A DNA stretch of 20,404 bases, taken from the NCBI RefSeq assembly GCF_001442535.1, contig NZ_CP013141.1:5562934-5583337 (forward strand). Reading direction: 5' to 3'. Below the pieces are notes generated by a model. The model made no database searches. It was not told the DNA's origin and saw nothing but the letters and a program-made list of their open reading frames with translations. Each line of letters starts with the position of its first letter. Positions within the stretch are counted from its first letter, which is position 1. The translations under genes were made by a program, and so were the position numbers. This stretch comes from Lysobacter antibioticus. Lineage in GTDB: Bacteria > Pseudomonadota > Gammaproteobacteria > Xanthomonadales > Xanthomonadaceae. Shown in pieces: positions 14,059 through 20,404 of the stretch.

Positions 14059-17000
14059 GCGCGAGCCGTTTCAACTTGTCGGCACTTGCTGTACGCGAGC
14101 GTTCCATCACGCTGTTCCTGATCTTCTTGATTTCCGCCGCCGGCATCCTTGCGTTCTTCCAGCTCGGACGCGCGGAAGACCCTCCGTTCACGATCAAGCA
14201 GATGACGGTCGTCACCGTTTGGCCAGGCGCGACGGCCCAGGAGATGCAGGATCAGGTCGCTGAACCGCTGGAAAAACGCCTGCAGGAGTTGCGGTGGTAC
14301 GACCGCACGGAAACCTACACCCGCCCTGGCCTCGCTTTCACCATGATCTCCCTGCGTGACAGCACTCCGCCTTCGGAGGTCCAGGAGGAGTTCTATCAGG
14401 CCCGCAAGAAGCTAGGCGACGAGGCCAAGAGATTACCCGCCGGCGTCATCGGCCCCATGCTCAACGACGAGTACGCGGATGTGACGTTTGCGCTCTTTGC
14501 CCTTAAGGCAAAGGGTGAGCCGCAGCGTCTGCTGGTGCGCGACGCAGAATCGCTGCGCCAGCAGTTGCTGCACGTTCCGGGGGTGAAGAAAGTCAACATC
14601 ATCGGGGAACAGCCCGAACGCATCTTCGTCTCCTTCTCCCACGACCGCCTAGCGACATTAGGCGTAGTACCGCAGGACATTTTCGCCGCACTCAACAGCC
14701 AGAACGTACTGACCCCCGCCGGCTCTATCGAGACCCAGGGGCCGCAGGTCTTCGTCCGCCTCGATGGCTCATTCGACAACTTGGACAAGATCCGACAAAC
14801 CCCGATCGTCACCCAGGGACGGACGCTGAAACTGTCGGACGTGGCGACCGTCGAGCGTGGCTATGAAGACCCAGCCACCTTCCTGGTTCGCAATAGCGGT
14901 GAACCGGCGCTGCTGCTTGGCATCGTCATGCGCGATGACTGGAATGGGCTCGACCTGGGCAAGGCACTTGAAGCGGAGGTCACCAAGATCAACGCGGACC
15001 TGCCTCTGGGTATGGCGCTGACCAAGGTGACCGATCAGGCCGTGAACATCAGTTCAGCGGTAGACGAGTTCATGGTCAAGTTCTTCGTCGCTCTGCTTGT
15101 CGTGATGGTGGTGTGCTTTGTCAGCATGGGCTGGCGTGTCGGCATCGTGGTCGCGGCGGCCGTGCCGCTGACGCTGGCGGCCGTGTTCGTCATCATGGCG
15201 GCCACCGGCAAGAACTTCGATCGCATCACCCTGGGATCGCTGATCCTGGCGCTGGGCCTGCTGGTCGACGACGCCATCATTGCCATCGAAATGATGGTGG
15301 TGAAGATGGAGGAAGGCTATGACCGCGTTGCCGCATCCGCCTACGCCTGGAGCCACACGGCGGCCCCCATGCTTGCCGGCACGCTGGTCACGGCCATCGG
15401 CTTCATGCCCAACGGATTCGCGCGCTCCACGGCAGGCGAGTACACCAGCAACATGTTCTGGATCGTCGGCATCGCTCTGATCGCTTCCTGGGTCGTGGCG
15501 GTGGTATTCACCCCCTACCTGGGTGTGAAGCTGCTGCCTGACATTAAGAAGGTCGAAGGCGGGCATGAGGCGATCTACAACACTCCCCACTACAACCGCT
15601 TCCGCCAGGTGCTGGGGCGTGTCATCGCAAGAAAATGGCTGGTTGCCGGCGCAGTGGTCGGCACGTTCGTGCTGGCCATCCTCGGCATGGGGCTGGTCAA
15701 GAAGCAGTTCTTCCCGACCTCCGACCGGCCAGAGGTGCTTGTCGAGGTGCAGATGCCATATGGCACCTCGATTGAGCAAACCAGCGCCGCAACAGCGAAG
15801 GTCGAAGCCTGGCTGGCAAAGCAGAAGGAAGCGAGGGTCGTAACCGCCTACATCGGTCAGGGCGCGCCACGCTTTTTCCTGGCAATGGCACCTGAGCTGC
15901 CGGACCCATCGTTCGCCAAAATCGTGGTGCTCGCGGGCGATGATAAGGAACGGGAAACCCTCAAGTTCAAGTTGCGCCGAGCGGTGGCCAACGGGTTGGC
16001 GCCCGAAGCGCAGGTACGTGTCACACAGATCGTCTTTGGCCCCCCTTCGCCATTTCCTGTTGCCTACCGCGTCATGGGGCCGGACCCGGACAAGCTGCGG
16101 GCGATTGCGCATGAAGTCGAGAGCGTCATGCGCGCCAGTCCGATGATGCGCACCGTCAACACGGATTGGGGTCCGCGTGTACCCGCCTTACACTTCACGC
16201 TCAACCAAGACCGCTTGCAGGCTGTGGGGCTGACCTCCAACTCTGTGGCATTGCAACTGCAATTCCTGCTGAGCGGGGTGCCGCTCACGGAGGTGCGTGA
16301 GGACATTCGCTCGGTGCAGGTGATGGGCCGCGCAGCGGGCAACATCCGCCTTGATCCTGAGAAGATCGCCGGCTTTACGCTGGTCGGATCGGCAGGGCAA
16401 CGCATTCCGCTGTCTCAAGTGGGGACGGTCGATGTACGCATGGAAGATCCCATCCTGCGTCGCCGCGACCGCACGCCGACCATGACGGTTCGCGGCGACA
16501 TCGCCGAAGGTCTGCAACCCCCGGACGTTTCCGTTGCCGTCTTGAAGCAGTTGCAGCCGATCATCGAGAAGCTTCCTTCGGGCTACTGGATCGAGCAGGC
16601 CGGCTCGATCGAAGAGTCCGGCAAGGCCACTACCGCAATGCTGCCGCTGTTCCCGATCATGATCGCGCTCACGCTGCTTATCATCATTCTGCAAGTTCGT
16701 TCGATCGCGGCAATGGTCATGGTATTTGCCACTAGCCCGCTCGGCTTGATCGGCGTGGTGCCGACCTTGCTGATTTTCCAGCAGCCGTTCGGCATCAACG
16801 CGCTGGTCGGCCTGATCGCGCTCTCGGGAATCCTGATGCGGAACACACTGATCTTGATCGGCCAGATCCATCACAACGAACAGGAAGGATTGAGTCCGTT
16901 CGATGCGGTCGTCGAAGCTACGGTGCAGCGTGCACGGCCCGTGATATTGACGGCCCTCGCCGCGATCCTGGCCTTCATCCCGCTGACCCATTCCGTGTTC

Positions 17001-17162
17001 TGGGGAACGCTCGCCTACACCCTGATCGGCGGCACGTTTGCAGGAACGATCCTGACCTTGGTGTTCCTGCCGGCGATGTACTCCATCTGGTTCAAGATCG
17101 CATCCCCTCCGGACAGTAGTCGCGACACGCCACCCGATCAGCCGAATGCGCACCCAGCATGA
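14055..17162 (+). CDS. RND multidrug efflux pump permease (HAE1 family)
   Basis: A 1035-residue inner-membrane RND transporter, full length for the HAE1 family. The start is GTG at 14055, overlapping the adaptor stop. TM1 begins ITLFLIFLISAAGILAFFQLG, followed by the periplasmic porter segment with GATAQEMQDQVAEPLEKRL. The proton-relay helix TM4 carries GLLVDDAIIAIE with Asp405-Asp406. The second half repeats the topology, with FPIMIALTLLIIILQ and GILMRNTLILIGQI. The likely function is proton-driven export of toxic organic compounds. Substrates cannot be read from the sequence. The operon order SDR-adaptor-pump, under a TetR repressor, suggests induction by the pump substrate. Confidence 0.95.
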   Translation: MSASRFNLSALAVRERSITLFLIFLISAAGILAFFQLGRAEDPPFTIKQMTVVTVWPGATAQEMQDQVAEPLEKRLQELRWYDRTETYTRPGLAFTMISLRDSTPPSEVQEEFYQARKKLGDEAKRLPAGVIGPMLNDEYADVTFALFALKAKGEPQRLLVRDAESLRQQLLHVPGVKKVNIIGEQPERIFVSFSHDRLATLGVVPQDIFAALNSQNVLTPAGSIETQGPQVFVRLDGSFDNLDKIRQTPIVTQGRTLKLSDVATVERGYEDPATFLVRNSGEPALLLGIVMRDDWNGLDLGKALEAEVTKINADLPLGMALTKVTDQAVNISSAVDEFMVKFFVALLVVMVVCFVSMGWRVGIVVAAAVPLTLAAVFVIMAATGKNFDRITLGSLILALGLLVDDAIIAIEMMVVKMEEGYDRVAASAYAWSHTAAPMLAGTLVTAIGFMPNGFARSTAGEYTSNMFWIVGIALIASWVVAVVFTPYLGVKLLPDIKKVEGGHEAIYNTPHYNRFRQVLGRVIARKWLVAGAVVGTFVLAILGMGLVKKQFFPTSDRPEVLVEVQMPYGTSIEQTSAATAKVEAWLAKQKEARVVTAYIGQGAPRFFLAMAPELPDPSFAKIVVLAGDDKERETLKFKLRRAVANGLAPEAQVRVTQIVFGPPSPFPVAYRVMGPDPDKLRAIAHEVESVMRASPMMRTVNTDWGPRVPALHFTLNQDRLQAVGLTSNSVALQLQFLLSGVPLTEVREDIRSVQVMGRAAGNIRLDPEKIAGFTLVGSAGQRIPLSQVGTVDVRMEDPILRRRDRTPTMTVRGDIAEGLQPPDVSVAVLKQLQPIIEKLPSGYWIEQAGSIEESGKATTAMLPLFPIMIALTLLIIILQVRSIAAMVMVFATSPLGLIGVVPTLLIFQQPFGINALVGLIALSGILMRNTLILIGQIHHNEQEGLSPFDAVVEATVQRARPVILTALAAILAFIPLTHSVFWGTLAYTLIGGTFAGTILTLVFLPAMYSIWFKIASPPDSSRDTPPDQPNAHPA

Positions 17163-17252
17163 TCGGCCGGCATCGCTATTGGGCCTTTGGGAAACCTCTT
17201 CCTCGCAAGGCCAAACCCAATCCTCTCTTTCCGCAACTGGGAGCCCATCACC

Positions 17253-18146
17253 ATGAATGACGTCATCATCATCGGCGGCAGCTTTGCTGGTCTCGCCGCC
17301 GCCCTGCAACTCGGCCGTGCCCGCCGCAAGGTCACCGTTCTCGATACCGGTTTGCCGCGAAATCGCTTCGCCGGCCACTCACATGGCCTGCTTGGACACG
17401 ATCACAAGCCACCGCTGGATATCCTGGCCGAGGCGCGTCAGCAGCTGGCGCGCTATCCCACGATCAGACTGGTCAATGGCCGGGCCGACAGCATCTCCGG
17501 CGCTATCGACGATTTCACCGTACTCACTGCCGATGGTGAAAGTCTTGGGGCGCGCCGTCTGATCCTAAGCTATGGCGTCGTCGACCAGATGCCTGATGTT
17601 CCGGGCTTTGCCGAAAGCTGGGGCACGTCCATCGTGCCTTGCCCCTATTGCGATGGCTTTGAAGTCGCCGGCCAGCATTGGGGGCTCGTCTGGTCCGGCC
17701 CGCAGTCGCACAATCAGGTCAGGCTGTTCCACGATTGGACCGACAGGCTGACGGTCTTGGCCGATGGTCGCGAAATTGCTCCCGATATCCGAGCCGATCT
17801 AGCGCGCCGCGGTATACCTGTCGTCGATGGCCGGATTGCCGAAATCGCTCATCACGGGGAGCAAAACGCCATCGCCAGGCTCGACACCGGCTCCCAGGTT
17901 TCGGTCGACATCCTGTTCGCGCATCCGCGCAACAAGCCGTCCGCAAGCCTGCATGAATCACTGGGCCTCGCCACGGTCGATACGCCCCTCGGCATCGTCC
18001 TCAAGGTCGACGAGCGCCGCGAAACCAGCATGCCCGGCATCTACGCTGCGGGCGACCTTACCAACCCTCTCTTGCCCTCGGTCACCACTGCATCATGGCA
18101 AGGCGCGATGGCGGGTATTTTCGCCCAGCAGTCGATGCTGGGTTGA
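17253..18146 (+). CDS. Thioredoxin-reductase-like FAD/NAD(P) oxidoreductase
   Basis: A 297-residue flavoprotein with the FAD-binding GGSFAGLAAALQLGRARRKVTVLD at the N-terminus, a redox CPYC motif (Cys130 and Cys133, in IVPCPYCDGFEV) as in thioredoxin reductase, and the C-terminal FAD motif GIYAAGDLT. It lacks a recognisable classic GxGxxA NADPH motif in its middle part (WGLVWSGPQSHNQ occupies that place), so the electron donor may differ. I chose the ATG at 17253 (GGGAG upstream); an earlier in-frame start at 17187 adds non-homologous residues. It lies 90 bases after the pump gene on the same strand and may be co-transcribed. Similar single-domain reductases are often linked to TetR-type or redox stress loci. 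Confidence 0.88.
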   Translation: MNDVIIIGGSFAGLAAALQLGRARRKVTVLDTGLPRNRFAGHSHGLLGHDHKPPLDILAEARQQLARYPTIRLVNGRADSISGAIDDFTVLTADGESLGARRLILSYGVVDQMPDVPGFAESWGTSIVPCPYCDGFEVAGQHWGLVWSGPQSHNQVRLFHDWTDRLTVLADGREIAPDIRADLARRGIPVVDGRIAEIAHHGEQNAIARLDTGSQVSVDILFAHPRNKPSASLHESLGLATVDTPLGIVLKVDERRETSMPGIYAAGDLTNPLLPSVTTASWQGAMAGIFAQQSMLG

Positions 18147-18196
18147 GACGACAGCACCACGAAGGCTCGATCAACAATTCATGGGCAATGGCCTGC

Positions 18197-18231
18197 GTCT
18201 GCTTCTGGCCGATAGCGGACTTCTATCGGCC
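18197..18231. terminator. Hairpin downstream of the flavoprotein gene
   Basis: GGCCGATAG (18207-18215) pairs perfectly with CTATCGGCC (18223-18231) around a seven-base loop. There is no T run. It overlaps a 27-base element starting GTCTGCTTCTGG that resembles one at 11279. It may end the transcript of the reductase or be a mobile palindrome. Confidence 0.4.
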
Positions 18232-18296
18232 GTGTCTGAGGCGCTGTAATGCACCGCCGAACTCGGTCCTCTGCCATTACTCGGCGCTCGCCGGCT

Positions 18297-18480
18297 TTAA
18301 CAGCTCAGCGGAATTTTCAGGTAGCTGCCGCCATTCAACCACACCTGAGCCGCCTCGCCCGCATCCTCGATGCTGTTACCTGCCACCGCTTTGCCGCTGC
18401 CGTGGTGATCTCCTGCTGCGGGTTAAGCAGCACCCAATCTGCCAGCCGACTGCCGGGCCGCATGCGCTTATTGATCGCGT
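18297..18480 (-). pseudogene. Decayed C-terminal gene tail, copy C
   Basis: The minus strand reads KRMRPGSRLADWVLLNPQQEI, then after a frame break GSGKAVAGNSIEDAGEAAQV and GGSYLKIPLSC before TAA at 18297-18299. It matches the tails at 3076 and 7068 but has its own frameshift and its own ending. It is again the outermost element on the left of a toxin-immunity block, in the same orientation as copy A. Confidence 0.55.
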
Positions 18481-18593
18481 GGTTACTTTGAAGTTCAGTA
18501 TTGCGCCGCGTTGGATTGCAGCGAGTCAGCGACTCACCTCGCCCAAGCAGCTGACGCGCGATAACTAACGCAAGAGTTCGAATAACATTTTCA

Positions 18594-18879
18594 CAGCACC
18601 TGCTTGTTCAGCGAAGTATGGGACTTAGAGGTTGCGCTTGTTGGTTTCGACCTCCAGTTGGTCGAAGGATAGGCCATTGAGTTCCTCGGCGTCATTGAAG
18701 AACCAGCTGACGACGACCACGCTGTCCGTGGCGCCGAGTCCGCGGTCGACGATGCCGCCGCCGCGCACGATGCGATACCCGTAGTTGCGATCGCGCAGTT
18801 TGATGACCCATTCAGCACAAGCGCGCCTGAGATACCGGTCATATCTCGGCGTCTTCGGTGCCGCTTCTGCTTGACCCAT
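18594..18879 (-). pseudogene. Decayed divergent gene, copy B (MGQAEAAPK family)
   Basis: From an ATG at 18879 the frame is open to TAA at 18625-18627, giving 84 residues: MGQAEAAPKTPRYDRYLRRACAE, then LRDRNYGYRIV and LEVETNKRNL. The homologous copy at 3294-3659 continues with NFDFNILLDEQLL. Here the matching continuation (SLNKQVL) is in another frame, so a frameshift has cut the C-terminus. Each copy has a different lesion, so both appear dead. The family is not recognised. It could also be a short functional variant. Confidence 0.5.
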
Positions 18880-18887
18880 GACGGGCG

Positions 18888-18956
18888 CTCTTCCAGGATT
18901 AGCCGCGAGTGCGCCGGCAATTCGGACGCTGACCCGCGGCATACATGGAGACGTAA
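18888..18956 (+). repeat. Immunity-gene leader repeat, copy 3
   Basis: This 69-base leader precedes the third immunity gene. It is most similar to copy 1 at 3668, including the ending GGCATACATGGAGACGTAA. Together with the preceding divergent pseudogene it shows that the left boundary of the second module corresponds to that of the first. Confidence 0.75.
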
Positions 18957-19589
18957 ATGCCGAAGCCCGACTCTCATCTCCTAGCGAAGATACTGGCCTC
19001 GATGGTTTGCGTGCTCGCTGCCTTTTCGTGCGCCGCTACGACTGCCGGCCCCGCTTCGGTTCAGGAGACGGCTTTCATGACGGAAGCGGCATCACCCGCC
19101 ATCAATGACTCGCTTAGCGCGCAACAACTCCACGACAGAATCCTGGCCTGGGTTCTGAGCGTGAATGACGCCCGAGACTTGTCCGCACAAAACATCGAAA
19201 GGCAGACTGGCCTTAGCTTGAAGATCGACACGGAAGGTACCGGTAGTTTCCGCGGCGTCGGGGCCTTGACTGGGTCGTGGCGCTATTCGCTGTCCTCGGT
19301 GAAGCCCGCCCCCGGCGCAAGCCCTCACTCCGTCTTGTTCAGCATGGGGCACAGTGGCGACCGCTATGCCGATATGACGCCCGTATGCGTCGGCCTGGAG
19401 CGCTATCAATCCACGCTAGCCGCAGCCGGATTCAAAGCCTCGCAACGTCCGCCGCGGCTCGGCACCGAATATAGGTTCTTCCGCACCGAAAAAGTCTCCG
19501 TACGCATTGAACTGCGCGGAAGAACAAAACTCTATGACCCGCAATTGTGCATCACCAGAATTTTCATAAGCGCCGCCCCACAAGGATGA
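18957..19589 (+). CDS. Putative X-Tfi immunity lipoprotein, paralogue 3
   Basis: A 210-residue paralogue of the immunity lipoproteins, with the signal region MVCVLAAFSC (Cys25) as in paralogue 1. It keeps INDSLSAQQL, VNDARDLS, GVGAL and YADMTPVCV but differs in the central surface (NIERQTGLSLKIDTEGTG, KPAPGASPH) and the C-terminus (RIFISAAPQG). The first-slot pair (paralogues 1 and 3) is clearly more diverged than the second-slot pair (2 and 4). This suggests either relaxed selection or adaptation to different effectors. It is followed six bases later by an effector-start stub. The role is inferred from context. Confidence 0.72.
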   Translation: MPKPDSHLLAKILASMVCVLAAFSCAATTAGPASVQETAFMTEAASPAINDSLSAQQLHDRILAWVLSVNDARDLSAQNIERQTGLSLKIDTEGTGSFRGVGALTGSWRYSLSSVKPAPGASPHSVLFSMGHSGDRYADMTPVCVGLERYQSTLAAAGFKASQRPPRLGTEYRFFRTEKVSVRIELRGRTKLYDPQLCITRIFISAAPQG

Positions 19590-19595
19590 CCGAGC

Positions 19596-19646
19596 ATGGC
19601 TACACTTCCGGAAGAATCCGAGGCCAGGAAAAGCTCGACGCCTTGA
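19596..19646 (+). pseudogene. Stub of an effector 5' end after immunity paralogue 3
   Basis: An ATG at 19596, six bases after the immunity stop, reads MATLPEESEARKSSTP and then TGA. The first residues match the effector start (MATLQEELEA), and the bases AAAAGCTCGACG match the effector and the stub at 4378. After this the sequence switches to the leader repeat of the next immunity gene. It is best explained as the surviving start of a deleted effector. Confidence 0.7.
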
Positions 19647-19659
19647 CCCCTGACGGCCC

Positions 19660-19729
19660 CTCTTCCAGGATAAGACCGCGAGTGCGTCGGCAGTTCGGAC
19701 GCCGAACCGTGGCACATATGGAGACGTAA
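19660..19729 (+). repeat. Immunity-gene leader repeat, copy 4
   Basis: This 70-base leader in front of the fourth immunity gene shares the ending GAACCGTGGCACATATGGAG with copy 2. It lies 772 bases after copy 3, almost the same period as copies 1 and 2 (770). Confidence 0.75.
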
Positions 19730-20365
19730 ATGCCCAAGCTCGATTCTCACCTCCTGGCGACGAGACTGGCCCCTGTGGTCTGCGTGCTCGCTGCCTGTGC
19801 GTGCGCGACCACGACCGCGGGCGCCAATTCGGTTCAGGAGAAGGCCACCATGACAGACTCGGCATCGCACGCGATCAACGATTCGCTTAGCGCACAGCAA
19901 CTCAATGACAAGATCCTGAATTGGATTCTGAGTGTGAACGACGCCCGTGACCTGTCCGGGCCGACCATCGAAAAGCGCACTGGTCTTGACCTGGGGCTCG
20001 ACCCGGAGACCCCCAACAATTTCCTCGGCGTCGGGGCTCTGCCTGAAGGGTGGCGCTATTCGTTGTCTTCAGTAAAAACCGTCCCTGGCCCGAGCCCTCA
20101 TGCCGTCCTGTTCCACATGGGGCGAATCAGCGACAGCTACGCCGATATGACGCCTGTGTGTGTCAGCTTGGAGCACTATCGCTCCCCTCTCATTGCCGCA
20201 GGATTCAAACCGTCGGAACGCGCGCCGCGGCTGGGCACGGAGTACAGGTTCTTCCGTACTGCAAAAGTATCCGTACGCGTCGAACTTCACGGAAAGACAA
20301 AGCGCTACGACGATCAATTATGTGTTTCAAGGGTATTTGTCACGGCTGCTGCTCCTCAAGGATGA
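19730..20365 (+). CDS. Putative X-Tfi immunity lipoprotein, paralogue 4
   Basis: A 211-residue paralogue with the best lipobox of the four (VVCVLAAC, Cys23). It is nearly identical to paralogue 2, with differences concentrated in the N-terminal 65 residues and only a few after them. It stands six bases before the start of a second effector gene at the window edge, so it is the presumed cognate immunity protein of that effector. The near identity of the second-slot proteins suggests that the two effectors have similar toxin domains, or that a recent copy or gene conversion took place. Confidence 0.77.
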   Translation: MPKLDSHLLATRLAPVVCVLAACACATTTAGANSVQEKATMTDSASHAINDSLSAQQLNDKILNWILSVNDARDLSGPTIEKRTGLDLGLDPETPNNFLGVGALPEGWRYSLSSVKTVPGPSPHAVLFHMGRISDSYADMTPVCVSLEHYRSPLIAAGFKPSERAPRLGTEYRFFRTAKVSVRVELHGKTKRYDDQLCVSRVFVTAAAPQG

Positions 20366-20371
20366 TCAAGC

Positions 20372-20404
20372 ATGGCAACACTTCAGGAAGAGTTAGAGGC
20401 TAGG
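20372..20404 (+). CDS. Start of a second X-Tfe effector (cut by window end)
   Basis: Only 11 codons are present: MATLQEELEAR. The first ten residues equal those of the effector at 5150, and the six-base spacing from the immunity stop and the upstream AAGGA site are the same. The eleventh codon (AGG) agrees with the stub at 19596 rather than with the first effector (AGC). Everything beyond, including toxin domain and XVIPCD, lies outside the window. Confidence 0.7.
   Translation, partial: MATLQEELEAR

Noticed and set aside
17182..17213. Attenuator-like hairpin before the flavoprotein gene
   Set aside because: GGCCTT and AAGGCC can pair, but the loop is about 20 bases and no alternative structure or leader peptide is evident.

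Overview
The window looks like accessory DNA from a gamma-proteobacterium of the Xanthomonadaceae, most likely Lysobacter or a close relative. This is inferred from the generally GC-rich coding sequence, a toxin whose C-terminal region matches the XVIPCD secretion signal of the Xanthomonadales type IV secretion system, and a REP-type palindrome family (core TAGGAGCGGCGTGAGCCGCG) common in that group. No rRNA, tRNA, CRISPR array, transposase or integrase was found.

Region 1 (1-3008, visibly AT-richer) holds the 3' part of an OLD-family ATPase/TOPRIM nuclease. It overlaps a compact UvrD-like helicase by 11 bases, which is a Gabija-like anti-phage pair. A small three-helix membrane protein of unknown role follows.

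Region 2 (3009-7298) is a toxin-immunity module. Two tandem lipoprotein genes (candidate X-Tfi immunity proteins) lead with 6-base spacing into a T4SS effector (X-Tfe) that has an N-terminal HEIDH zincin domain and a C-terminal XVIPCD. Two decayed minus-strand genes lie to the left. A three-unit REP array and another decayed gene tail lie to the right. Region 5 (18297-20404) repeats the left-hand layout of this block: decayed tail, decayed divergent gene, two immunity paralogues, and the first 11 codons of a second effector. After the first immunity gene of each pair there is a roughly 50-base stub of an effector start. This suggests that effectors were lost while their immunity genes were kept.

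Region 3 (7299-11162) contains an SDR and an MDR oxidoreductase on the minus strand, divergent from a TetR regulator. A minus-strand gene of unknown function with an RNEIVH (HEPN-like Rx4H) motif comes next.

Region 4 (11411-18146) is a second TetR gene, an intrinsic terminator, and then an SDR - RND adaptor - RND pump operon followed by a thioredoxin-reductase-like flavoprotein. The same 18-bp operator (ATATGATG-N2-CATCATAT) overlaps the start of the TetR gene and lies in front of the SDR operon. This predicts autoregulation plus control of the efflux operon. Related short repeats at both ends of this region hint that it may have moved as a unit.
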